Source of the DNA: Lytechinus pictus
Lineage: Eukaryota; Echinodermata; Echinoidea; Temnopleuroida; Toxopneustidae
DNA length: 64,000 nucleotides
Reading direction: 5' to 3'
Assembly (NCBI RefSeq): GCF_037042905.1
Contig: NC_087252.1
Coordinates: forward strand, 22,585,701-22,649,700
The translations under genes and the position numbers were made by a program. The notes under the pieces were generated by a model. That model was given only the letters and a program-made list of their open reading frames with translations. It was not told where the DNA came from and made no database searches. This document shows positions 21,958-32,729 of the stretch, one piece after another. Position 1 is the first letter of the stretch; every line of letters starts with the position of its first letter.

Positions 21958-24900
21958 CTAAAAAGGTTAAAATAAAAAAAAAACGAGTGAAACAAAAATA
22001 AGAAAAGTAAATAATGTATCATTTTGTTTGTTTTTTGTTTATGTTAACTCCTGTAGGAACTCGGCAGGACAGTTTTTTATGCTTAATAAAAAACGCCTTA
22101 TAACGCCAAGCTGGTATAGAGCCAATTACCCATAGAAAATATTTCAGGTCTAAGTTAATAAGTCATAGTGACTGATGTTATAGACGACAGATATAACTCT
22201 CGGTCTTTCATCAAATTGGAGACAATAATGGCAGAATGGGGATTCGAACTCACAACCTTGCGATTATGAGTCCTACACCCTAACCACTGGATGGACCACA
22301 CGACCCGTACAACAGGCCTTATCGACGGTGAATGAACACTCTAAAATATGGACAGTTAAATCAACATTTGAAAGGTTGGAGGAGAGACAACCTTTTCCCA
22401 TAGTCATATCCAACCTTTCATAAAGCTGAATCCAACATTTCAAGTCCAGAGCAGAACCATTTAAAGTGGTAAAACATCTTCTCTAAACCTTTCAAATGTT
22501 GATCTAGCATTTCATTTTTAGAATGAAATGTTTCTATCCGGACATGGAAGAAGGGATAAATCATTTCAGCCCTTATCCTAACCTAATTGGCCTCTTATAA
22601 CACCTTCATTCACTTTATCAGACTTTTGTTAAAGACCGTATTTTAGTCTTATTTGTTTTGTATTTAAATTAATATAGGCGCCAGTGTGTTCTGATAAGGC
22701 CTTAAAACATCATCATCACCACCACCACCACCATCATCATCACCACCGCCACCATCATCATCACCATCTTGTCCTTACCCGTAGTTTTTCCTTGATAGAG
22801 AAATACATGCAGATTATCGAGATCAAAGCCACTCCCTGAAGCGCCATGGCGCTACCAAAATAGGCCATTCTGTATTTTCTGTTATCGTATTCCCAGCAAG
22901 AACCTCTGTCGCCATCAGTTATCTGCCAGTTGATGCATACCGAATTGATAATGGCGCCAAAATAGATCGGAGCGGGAAAGAAACCTGAGAAGAAAAGGGG
23001 CGAAGGAGAATCTTAAAAGGATCGCTTTTTGCTTTTTCAGCACCATACAAGCGCACATAGACCTTACTCACTGCATCTCCTGCTCTGTCCCTTTCTATCC
23101 CTCAAAAATGACCCACATACTCGCACCAATCCCCATTCTTTCTTTCTTTCTTTCTCGCCTCTCTTTCTCTCTCTCTTTCCCCCTCTAACACAGGCCTACA
23201 ACAAACAGATACTCAATCGCCATATGCATATACTTTCATATCATTACATCTCTCGCGTGCTCTAGTTCTCTCTCCACACACAAACACAAACAATCTAAAC
23301 AAAATCCATCCGGGAGGGGGGGTCGTGAGAACACACACAAATCCTTTTCCCCGTCTCTTTCTAACACCCCCCCCCCCCGCCAACACACGAACTTTCCGCG
23401 ACACCCACACCCTGTTTCTGTCATGCACACACCCCACACACAGTTCCCCTCTCTTTTTCACCCCCCCCCCCCCCCCCCCGCTTACACACACGCGCATATT
23501 CGGCGACATCTACCCGTTGTTCCTGTCATGCACAGACATCCACAGACGCATAATTATTTCCCATCTCGTTCTCACAACCCCACACACGCACACACATAAC
23601 GATATTCAGTAACATCTATCCCCTTGTTCCTTTAATCACACACACACACCCACTCGCGTTCTCACTACCCCCTCCCTCTCTTTCTCACACACACACCCAC
23701 ACCACCACCACATTTGGCGAAATCCACCCCTTGTTCTTTCACGCGCTCACACCCACACACACAACCCCCCTCTCTTTCTCACCACCCCCCCCCCCCTTAC
23801 ACGCACACGCATATTCGGCGACATCCACCCTTTATTCCTGTCATGCACACACACTCACAAACGCACATTTTCCCTCTCGTTCTCACAACCCCCACACACG
23901 CACACACACAAGCACATTCGGTAACATACATCCTTTTGTTCCTTTCATTCACACACACCCTCACATACACACAACCTTGCGTTCTCACTACCCCTCTCTC
24001 TTTCACACACACCCACACCACCACCACATTCGGTGACGTATCCACCCCCTTGTTCCTTTCTTATGCCCACATTCACACACACAATCCCTCTCTCTTTCTC
24101 TCTACCCTCCCCCCGCTCTCCACACACACACACACATAACACATTCACATCAATCTCATCCATCATCTTCTTCCGATCATGAACACACCCACATACACAT
24201 CCTTCACCACATTAAAAAGAGAAATGAGGATGGATACGATGAATAAATTTAGTAAACATATATGAAATTTGTTGAAATAGTTACTGTATATTTTGCATTG
24301 TTGAGATAAGAGTGGTCAAAAAAAAGGAACTCTGAACTGAGACCGACAGAAAATAGAAATGAATAAGTTATTCATTCTTACCAAGGAAATGCGCCGATAC
24401 TGATCTCAAGGCGATAGCCATCGATCGATCTTCTTCTCTTACACATCTATAAGGCAAGAAGTAAAATATTCTAGATTTATAATGTTGCAAAAACGAAATA
24501 AATAATGTACAAATATCACTAAAATAATCTGCTTTATAAGAAAAAAATTATGTGTTATTTGTTATAAAGCAGATAATTATGGTGCCATTTGTACATTATT
24601 TCGTTTTTGCAACAATATAAATCTATAATAATCTGCTTATATTAAACAAAAATAATAATATGTGTTACTTGTATGTTTATTATGACTGATCAATACGATG
24701 ATAAGTCAAAATAGAGGGAAAGGTTTCACAACCGATCCTAAGATGTGTTTCATAAAGCTGTTCTTTGTTAACGCACGACTAAGTTCTCATGCGCAATGCA
24801 GGTACGAAAGGGTATATAATTAGCAGCAAGGGTCACAGGTCGAATGTAAATTAAGTCATTAAGAACATCTTAAATGATCCCCGTACGGGGTCACTTGTCA

Positions 24901-27900
24901 CTTGTTGGAATTAGAAGTGGGAAAGTGTTAGTGAATTTTCTTTACGTCTCAATCATGTCAATAGTAACATTTATCAGTACATCTGCCACAATCGGAGAGT
25001 GGGTATCCCCCTCAACAACTTAGATTACTCGACTAGATGAAGAACCATCCGCTATCGGAATTGAAATATTTTCTCTTGCCCATCCCCCCCCCCCCCCTTC
25101 TCAAAAATCTGTGCCTCTTTCATTGCGGTTTTCCGCAAATCCATATTGTTTTGTCAATATGGAAATGCGATGGGTACATCATATTATTATTAATAAAAAG
25201 CGAATTACGGTTCAATTGCGAGGAAGCCGAACGCTCTGAATATGACAAGGTCTTTGATACCTACCTTAGAGCTATATACGTCATCGGGTTGGACGAAGCC
25301 GATTGTAGAAAGAAGATAGCCGAAAGCAGAATCGAAATAGGGATGGCCCCTTGACAGGTTGGGTCGGGGCACTTTCCAGCTGAAGCATCAACAGAATGGG
25401 AAGTTGGTGACCCGAAAAGATTTGTTGCCGAGTTGTTGGTCAGACTGGAATTACTAATGCAGCTGCAGGCGCTGTAATTATATTCATTGGTCTGTGCCGA
25501 AGGATTGATCAAGAACAATAATTTAAAAAAAAGTTTCAATGGTTCGAGAGTCAGTCAGAATTATGGCCCTGGGAAGCGGGGATTGGATGCTGAAGCACCC
25601 AACAAAAATCCTCGGGGATGCTGCGTGTATTATTCTCTAGCATCCCCAAGTATTTTTGAAGATGTGTAAAAAAAAAAATGTAGCCAAAATTACCTCAATT
25701 TTTTCAGTGAAAACTTTTACATCAGCCCCCCCCCCCCCAGTCCAAAAACCGTTCCCAGTGCCCTGGTCAGAATTATGTTTTTCCCCATATAAAATGATAA
25801 ATGTAATAATGCTGGAGCTGAAAACCTTTAACCATCCAGTATGATGATTGCGAAAGTTGATGAAACTTTACAAATTCCAAATAGTGAATATATTTCCTAT
25901 TCCCGAATCAATTATACTGTCAGTGTTCAGTTTGCAGGCCTACTTAGGGTCGTGTAAAGTTTATTATAAAGTTTAATAATTTACTGATCTTTCATTTTTT
26001 GAAGGTTCAGGCCTGCGTCTGTATGAACGGCAAGATCCTTTGCATTACCGTTGGGGATGGGGATACCGCTGCTTCATCCGAAGAATTCACGAAGCTATAA
26101 TTTTTTTTGGTATTTTCATCTTGATTGTTTTCATTCGTTTGGTATTATACTGAATCTATACTACGGTTTTATCACACAATACATCAGTCTTCATGTTTAA
26201 CTAGTAGCCCCCCCCCCCCCTTCTTGAAAAAAATAGCATTGTGAATAGATTCAAAAGGGACCCACCGCCATGACTATGAATAGTAAAAAAATATCACATG
26301 CAAGTACTTACAAAAGGATTTGGCATTGCTGTGGTCCCATTGAAGTCCAGAGTGAGTTCTTTCGTACATCCTGCATGGCAAGGTGAAATGTAAGTCAAAC
26401 CATTTGAACCACACACAGGTTGAAAGACTTCATCTGAGCATGCGCAATGCATATTACATCCGTTGCTGTAATAATAATGATAGTATTTCAGTAATGTACA
26501 TGGTGATTTAATCAATGACGTGTATCCTGAACTAGTCAACTTCAATGTTGACTAAATAACTGTGCCAGTATAACAATGTATCACATGTTTACTGTATCGG
26601 CGCATTGTACTTGCATTTTTATAATCAAACATTAAAGAATTTTTTAAAAGACCAAATATACATCCCACCTACAAGGAAAATGTAGTACGTTTGACCGGTT
26701 TTTATCAGCCTATAGTCGCTGATCTCATGTAGTAATCAATATGTTAGATTTGAATTGTGGTTTTTTTAGTTTTACTCTATGTCCATAGTGGTATTTTCAG
26801 GTTTAGCAATTAAGTGTCAAATTGTAATTATGGCTCCCTACATCATTTTTATGGAATATATCAGCGTATCTTTGTTTCCTTTCACACATCATTTCGGTTG
26901 GATCGACCCTATAAAAGATAATCCTCTGCTCCGCCGCCAATGACTACGATTAGATATAACAATACTGATCTATATTTATAACGCACATTCTTTGCACATT
27001 CCGAAACCAATATAGGTTAACTTACCTTATAGAAGAATCGTCTGGGTGGGTTGGTACGCCGTCATAGGAGTGGGTCACCCCCGCAGTAGGAACATTGTCA
27101 CACCCCAGGAGCATCCCCATAGGATAGAGTATGAAACCAAGCGTGGCACACACCAGGACGAAAAGACCACACTGTTTGGAGTTGAATTTAAATCTTCTAC
27201 AAATGTACGCGGAGAAGATATTGCTGAAAATGCTCGACGGACCTAGCACTATGGCTGCAATAGAAAAGGAAATAAAAGGATGTGAGGATACTGGGAACAC
27301 TTCAGTTTGAAAAAAAAGAGTTATGGTGGTCCTATTTTGACGGGGAAAGCGGTTAATAAACCCTTAGATTTGTCATATCTGCAGGTTTAACTGTAAGGAA
27401 AATGAAATTGATCATTCAGAAGAATGATCAATCCCCTCCATCCCCCCACAAAAAATGAACTATTAACATGCAGCATTCAAATAATTAAGCAACCCCGCCC
27501 TCCCCTCTCCCTCCCCACGGACATTTTCAACAGGAGACAATAATGATGAAGTGATTCAATACTACTCCTTCGAATAAATCAATAAACTGAAGAATGATGA
27601 ATTCCAACTGCTTGCAAACACTTACAAAAAGAGGCAGCTTGGCACCTTCAAACAATGTCAAATGCAACATACAACAACCAAAAGTTTTTGGTACCTTTGT
27701 GCAATATAGCTATAGCTATATTCAAAAAATAGATTTGTAACATTTATGGAAGTTTAGATGACAGTTGGGGAATTGAACCGTTGATGTCTCATTACTCGAC
27801 AGCTTTGTTTTACCAGGAGCCATTTACAGAAAGACTTATAATCAAACGCAACTACAAAAATCAAACACAACTTGATTTTCAACCAATGAAACTCGAGTAT

Positions 27901-30900
27901 TCGGGACTTGTGCTTGATTTTTCGAGTTGCGATTGAACGCAAATCTTTCTGCGACGGGCCCCAGGGTATTATGGCGCCACTGGACTAACAGCAGTAGATG
28001 TAGAGAGGTCCATACTCACCTGTAACGAGCGCAGCTTCTGAGGGACTAAGTGAGAATTGCGTTTCGGTGTACTTGACCCCAAAAGCTGCGAATATGGCAA
28101 TGAGTGATATGAAGGCCGTTTCATCAACAACGAGACACATGTTGGTAGGATTGCAGACGAGACGTTTCATTGCGAGAAGTGGACCTAATGTTGAAAAAGC
28201 AAAAATTGTGATTTATGTAATTGAAAGATATAATAACTGTTTTTTGCAAGTCATTCGTAATTCATATTAGGCCTATTATATATAATATTATTTATCATAT
28301 CATTTACCAGTACTAAATATCAATATTAATTTAATATTTTGCCTCATTCTCTACGTTATTTCCCGTGATTAAGCCATTGCAGAAGAGGGAGAGTATCGGC
28401 TTGGTTCATCTCTTTTTTTCCCCATTGAGTCGCACTGTTATATTTTACATTCTCGGGAACAGTCCCATCCTCTACCGTTAAGTCCCTAATACCTTTTATA
28501 ACCGTTTCGACTGCATTGCCTCCATCGAGATGTGCGTATATTGACCCACTTCTCTCCCGCAGATCATTGTCCTCATATCCTTCATCATCCACAGTCATAG
28601 ACGTGCGATTTAACTGGTTTTCTTCACCAGCCTCAGCTTCTTTTTTCTCATCCTTCCACTTTTTCACCGCAGAGGGCAGTGTTCTCGGATAGAAGAAGAT
28701 AGGAATGCTGAGAATCACCAGGATTATGCTAAGGATCACAAACCCAAGCCACCAGGCTCCGATCCAGCGGGGGTCGTTTTGGCTGATCTGGGGAATCTGG
28801 TCACTCGGCACGCGATCGAAGTCGACGTACAGGCGCGTTGTGAAGGCAGCGAAAAGGAAGCCACAGCTAGGACCAAATGTGAACGCCATGAAAAGAACAG
28901 CTGAAAATGAAGGAATACATGGAAAATAATCAAGATTGAGCGATAATCGCAAAGACGTCCTCCTTGAGGATCGAAATCAGAGGATAAGACACCAAAGAAA
29001 AGAATTTCAGCCGGGATTTAAGCCCAATCTAACCTTTGAGTTAAGGCGCACAAGTTTAGAGGAAAGGTATCTTCGTCTCCTCTCAAGGTTTTGATTAAGT
29101 ATCTTAAATGTTCATGAAGGATTGGCAAGTTGCTGCTTGGGTCTAACATAAAAAATGTTCTTAATATCCGATTACAAGAAATCTTCGTCTTAAATGCCTT
29201 CGAGGCATTGATTTTTTTTAAGCCGCTTTTCTGATTTGCCATTGTCTGCTGTGTATAAAAGAAATGGTTTGAGTAGAAGCGGCAGTATGCACTGAGATAT
29301 GTTTCTGCTAAAAGGCTGCGACAAGTTGTTTGGACTGAGGCTACGGTCACACCTATGATACATACCCGAACAGAGAGATTGTTTCCTATTCGACATTGGT
29401 CTGATCGGTCTGGGGTCGGTCCCATTGGTGTGACTGTAGCCATGGTAGCATTATGGTGGCAAAACACTTAAAGGACCAGTTCACCCCTACACAAAGTTCA
29501 TTTTGAATTTTAAAAAAGAAAAATTTAGGGAGAAGCCCCAATGGCCTCAAGGTATTGCAGAAGAATTTCTTGTGTTGACGATATCCTTAATATACGGTTA
29601 TTGAAGTGCTAGTCACATAGGGAACATTAACATACCTGTGTAAGCAGTGATATTGTGTTTCTTGACGCTATCGTCGATGTAGGTAATGACAAGAGCGACG
29701 AAAGGGGCGTTCCCTATACCACTTATGATCTGGCCGAAGATGATCCACCACACACTCCTTAGGTCACCCTTCGAAGATCTTTCCTCGGGATGGACTAATT
29801 AACACAACGTAAGAAGGAGATTGCGACACTTAATTTCCGTTTCTAGGACATTAACTGACATTTATAATAATAACAGCAGGGCCCGCTGGGAGAATAGTTT
29901 TCAGAACTGAAGTGGCTTTCCTGGGTAAATATTCCCATATTATTATTATTTAAAATCATACTTTTGTCATTCTTATAAATGTACAGACCAAATTATAAAG
30001 AACTTTAACGCAAGAATATGACAACTAGAAGATAACATCAAATAAATCGGTAGTTTAAAAAGGGGGAAGGGGAATAAGATAAGAAGCAGTAAGGTTAAAG
30101 GTCTTCTGAGTATTGACCTCCACTCCTCACCCTGATCTGAATCAATTCTCACCATGGCATTTACTGACTTTTCTTCTCAACTTATTTCTTCGCAGTTTTT
30201 TTTGTCCAACTCGAATTCTCATCAATTTATCTGTTTCTTATTAATAAAACATTTTTGTATAACTCAATGAAAAAAAATGTTCGTATAAGAACCCTTCTTT
30301 GTCCCATATTTTAAATATTTTAAAGTCCTTGAAAAAGCGCAAAATTGTTCTAAACAGTTTTTTTTTAAAGTTTTTTTTTTTTAGTAATGGTGGTTTACAA
30401 GATAACTTTTATGTTTTTTTTCAGCATCTTTGATCAACCTTAAAATGATAAAAGTTCAAGACAAAAAAAGGTTTTAATCACTACTTCTTTTCTAAGAGAA
30501 ATGTCTTTATGCGCTTCTAAACACTATACCTGTTTTCAGAGTATCACACTTATGTTTTTTGTACGCACCTCCATAATTACCATCCGATGCATTTGACCAT
30601 GACTGTGAAGCTTCGTATACGTTCAGACCTTCATCACCAGCACTGCATAAATCTTCAACTGCGTCAACAGATCCGGTCAGGATGACCTTCGGGTCGATGG
30701 GATCCGTGAGAAAATGCGGAAAGGAACATATCATGGTACCCACAGCCGTCACCAGCATCCCTGTTCCGATCCAACGGGGACGATGCCCCATCTGGCCATA
30801 GTGGCTAAGGGGGATGACGAAGAGGGTGCTGACGATATCAGCAGCGATGGTGATGGCACCGGATTGGGCGCTGTCCAGCTGGAAGTTGCGCTCGATGGTA

Positions 30901-31136
30901 GTAAGGACGGCGCCGATGTAGACGTACGACATCATTGCGAATGAGGTGATTACCATCATGTGAAATGTGAAAACCTTCGGGTTGGCAAGTCCTTGTAGCC
31001 AGGATGGAGCGCAGGTGGGCGGACAGCAACATAGTATGTCCTCTGGAGGAATCCTGTCAGGATCTTTGAGGACATCTTGTCTCCTGGACCCTGTCTTGTT
31101 GCCTCGGTTGTTGTTGTTGGTGCTGTAATCAGTCAT
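21874..31136 (-). CDS. SLCO: organic anion transporter polypeptide (OATP/SLCO family), complete
   Basis: Ten coding exons on the minus strand: 31136-30530, 29794-29636, 28900-28493, 28184-28020, 27254-27026, 26465-26312, 25491-25265, 24446-24382, 22984-22779 and 21957-21874. All nine junctions are GT-AG and in phase, giving 767 residues, within the usual OATP range. OATPs are twelve-span plasma-membrane carriers for large organic anions such as bile salts, steroid conjugates and thyroid hormones. Diagnostic features: the N-terminal helix pair with SGAITIAAD and HRPRWIG; the superfamily signature DPRWIGAWWLGF (about 298-309); an acidic cytoplasmic loop (about 325-390); and a Cys-rich Kazal-like extracellular loop (exon 6, PVCGSNGLTY and CHAGC). 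The last helix precedes a short tail ending DSDGTS. The subfamily and substrate cannot be assigned from sequence alone. Confidence 0.93.
22030..22307 (-). mobile_element. tRNA-derived SINE, copy 1
   Basis: Reading on the minus strand, a tRNA-like head with A-box-like and B-box (GTTCGAATCCC) promoter sequences is followed by a body and the tail word AGGAGTTAACATAAAC. A second copy at 49851-50115 has the same order of segments. It lies in the last SLCO intron. Confidence 0.75.
22334..22525. mobile_element. MITE with CACTCTAAAATATGG / CATTTTTAGAATG ends
   Basis: Inverted ends and complementary inner arms (CAACATTTGAAAGGTT against AACCTTTCAAATGTTG). It lies inside the last SLCO intron. Confidence 0.65.
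22706..22768. repeat. (CAT/CAC)n microsatellite beside SLCO exon 9
   Basis: Begins about 10 bases into the intron after exon 9. The duplicated exon at 47.7 kb also has CAT/CAC repeats on this side, which suggests the duplication included this flank. Confidence 0.8.
22779..22984 (-). CDS. SLCO: SLCO exon 9 (residues 672-740), TM11-TM12
   Basis: Acceptor TCTTCTCAG, donor CTACGG|GTAAGG. Encodes FFPAPIYFGAIINSVCINW, the GSCWEYD motif found in OATPs, and TM12 ending SIKEKLR. A frameshifted copy of this exon lies at 47940-47733. Confidence 0.92.
23130..24170. repeat. CA/CT-rich satellite with about 105-bp period in SLCO intron 8
   Basis: Seven or so units from about 23390 to 24060, each with ATTCGGCGACAT-like and CTTGTTCCTTTC/CCTGTCATGCAC words followed by CACACA and poly-C runs. 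Long frames on both strands here are low-complexity artefacts. Confidence 0.8.
24382..24446 (-). CDS. SLCO: SLCO exon 8 (residues 650-671)
   Basis: A 65-bp exon. Acceptor GCCTTATAG, donor CTTG|GTAAGA. Encodes RCVREEDRSMAIALRSVSA, matching the conserved intracellular loop before TM11. A strong inverted repeat starts only about 27 bases upstream of the exon. Confidence 0.88.
24473..24624. repeat. strong inverted repeat beside SLCO exon 8
   Basis: AGATTTATAATGTTGC and the following CGAAATAAATAATGTAC are complemented by GTACATTATTTCG and GCAACAATATAAATCT. The arms are about 45 bases and nearly perfect, with inner AATCTGCTTTATAA/TTATAAAGCAGAT pairing. It looks like a MITE. Confidence 0.75.
25265..25491 (-). 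CDS. SLCO: SLCO exon 7 (residues 575-649)
   Basis: Acceptor GGCACAG, donor CTAAG|GTAGGT. Starts TNEYNYSACSC, which completes the Cys-rich loop, then Ser/Thr/Asn-rich sequence with sequons, a further Cys pair, and TM10 (ISILLSAIFFLQ). Confidence 0.88.
26312..26465 (-). CDS. SLCO: SLCO exon 6 (residues 523-574), Kazal-like loop
   Basis: Acceptor TTATTACAG, donor CCTTTT|GTAAGT. Closely spaced cysteines (CNMHCAC, PVCG, SPCHAGC) match the Kazal-like module in extracellular loop 9-10 of OATPs; in this family it is not a protease inhibitor but is needed for surface expression. A likely NGT sequon follows. Confidence 0.92.
27026..27254 (-). CDS. SLCO: SLCO exon 5 (residues 447-522)
   Basis: Acceptor TCTATTGCAG, donor ATAAG|GTAAGT, phase 1 in and phase 2 out. 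Encodes TM8-TM9 and the beginning of the large extracellular loop 9-10. Confidence 0.9.
27812..27962. mobile_element. diverged copy of the GGCCCGTTGCAGAAAG MITE
   Basis: Right end AATCTTTCTGCGACGGGCC and left TTTACAGAAAGACTTATAA match the element at 15617-15765, including the central TTGATTTTCAACCA word. It lies in SLCO intron 4. Confidence 0.65.
28020..28184 (-). CDS. SLCO: SLCO exon 4 (residues 392-446)
   Basis: Acceptor CAACATTAG, donor ACAG|GTGAGT. Encodes TM7 and the conserved YTETQFSLSPSEAALVTG helix start (TM8). Confidence 0.9.
28493..28900 (-). CDS. SLCO: SLCO exon 3 (residues 256-391), family signature
   Basis: Acceptor CATTTTCAG, donor AAAAG|GTATTAG, phase 1 at both ends. Contains GPSCGFLFAAF (TM5), the signature DPRWIGAWW and TM6, then a charged loop with FYPRTLP and a KKWKDEKKEAEAGEE stretch. 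The frame continues past the donor to 28356 but that part is intronic. Confidence 0.88.
29338..29442. mobile_element. short MITE with GGCTACGGTCACACC ends
   Basis: About 105 bp with GGCTACGGTCACACC at one end and GGTGTGACTGTAGCC at the other, in SLCO intron 2. A TTAA half-element (TTAAAGGACCAGTTCACCCC) follows at 29468. Confidence 0.6.
29636..29794 (-). CDS. SLCO: SLCO exon 2 (residues 203-255)
   Basis: Acceptor TTAATTAG, donor ACAG|GTATGT. Encodes TM4 with WWIIFGQIISGIG and the conserved TYIDD end, typical of the family. It is too short for a start-to-stop frame and was found by splice phase and motif. Confidence 0.9.
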
Positions 31137-31144
31137 ATCTCCAC
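30530..31144 (-). CDS. SLCO: SLCO exon 1 (residues 1-202)
   Basis: Acceptor ATTCCATAG at 31146-31145, then eight untranslated bases and the ATG at 31136. Donor ACAG|GTATAG. It encodes a Cys/Pro-rich N terminus, TM1-TM3 and the first extracellular loop with an NAS sequon. The longer open frame to 31289 is intron read-through. Confidence 0.88.
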
Positions 31145-31289
31145 CTATGGAATGATATTGCACAACGAAAAATTCATTTATCATATCGTGGATACTTAAA
31201 GGAACTTTTGCAGAACATTCGACAATGTTCGTATATTGGTAAAGATTTTTTCTACAGGTGCCTTGCTCTTGGTCTACACACCTGTACAC

Positions 31290-32729
31290 CTACGTATTCG
31301 CGCTCACACAAGCGCATATATTACCTATCAGACATTCCAGGAGAAGTCACATCTATCTTAAAATCTTCTAAAGTGCAACGGAGACACTCGGCGCATACAA
31401 AATTTTTGCATCTGAGCACTATTATCAGTGGTTACTATAAGCATCCGAGGACAATAATTGTTCGAAATCAATCTTCTCTGTCCATTGACCTCAATCTTAT
31501 CCCTATTCACTGCAGAAGACCATCGGGTAGAACACTTCCTAGGGAAAACAAACACCTGTCCAGCAAAGCTAAAGAACTGTAGGCCTAACCGTACATGTCC
31601 TTACAGGAATAATCACCCTTCATATACTTAGCCCTCTCAACAATATAATTTCTGTTACGTGGTCCATGACCATACGCATTAAATAGCAAAGGTAATATTT
31701 ACATGGACAAATTGGTGGGTTTTTTTTCCTCAATTGAACAATAGGAGATATTACAGACAAATATATCCCAGAATATCCTTTTTTTATGAACTTGTCATGC
31801 ACCTATGAACTTGTGGTCTGGCTGTGACGGATTCTGTAGAGAATCGCTTTAATTGTCGCACGCACGGATCCGCACTTTTTCAGCAAGCACGAAGGATATG
31901 CAAGGTAGTTGAGTCCAACATGGCCCTTTTCAGAAATTTAATTTTATGAAGACGGCGCTAAGATAGATCTCATATGGATGCTAAAGCACATCTAGCCCCC
32001 CCCCCCCTTTCGCACTCTCCATAAATGCCACAAGGAGAGCTACAGCATAATGGGGTCATAATTATGTTTCGACAATTATGTTGAAAACTCCAGATAACTG
32101 ACAATGAGATGACAATTAACCACCCTAAATGTTGAGCCTTTGTCACATCGGTTGCACATAATAACCACTTCTCAAATCAATCGGGTATTCAAGGCTGATT
32201 GATAAGCGCTTTCGAAACAAACTTCATTATTCCCCAGGACAGGCCCATGCGCATAATTATCCATATTTATTACACTTGCACGCATACATCCACGTATCTG
32301 ATCAGGGTGGGCGTGGCTATTCAACTTTAGGCCTACTGCGTTAATACATGGAGTTAATGGAGTGATTTACCATGCCAATAGTAATACACATTAGATCTTG
32401 TATTATTAATACAGATCCGCAGGCATATTTTGGGTTTGCTCTTTATTCATTTGTATGTAATCATTCATTATTTATATGTAATTATTTCAACTCTTGTATA
32501 TATGTTCTTAGGTGGCAGAGCTCTGCCGTATAGTGCTTCCTATGTTGTATATGCTGACCAAGATGGGTCTTGTTATTTTTGTAGACATATTTTTCATTTA
32601 TATTAACTGCACATCAGCACCACAGTTACACATGAATATACACACAATCACTATCACACGCACCTTCACCACAAGCACGCTCGCAGTATATCCCTTACAT
32701 AATCGCCGGTACTTTACATTATATCAATT
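31290..32729. other. no gene seen; SLCO 5' flank or first intron
   Basis: Exon 1 of SLCO begins with an acceptor, so a non-coding first exon must lie upstream. None is certain here. A poly-C run is at about 31996-32005. The part just before 32730 may be the 5' UTR of the following retrotransposon. Confidence 0.4.

Noticed and set aside
23029-24166. Several open frames with His/Thr/Pro or Cys/Val repeats on both strands
   Set aside because: They arise from the CA/CT-rich satellite in the SLCO intron.
28356-28492. C-terminal extension of the SLCO exon 3 frame
   Set aside because: The in-phase donor at 28492 and match of exon 4 to the family show this part is intronic.
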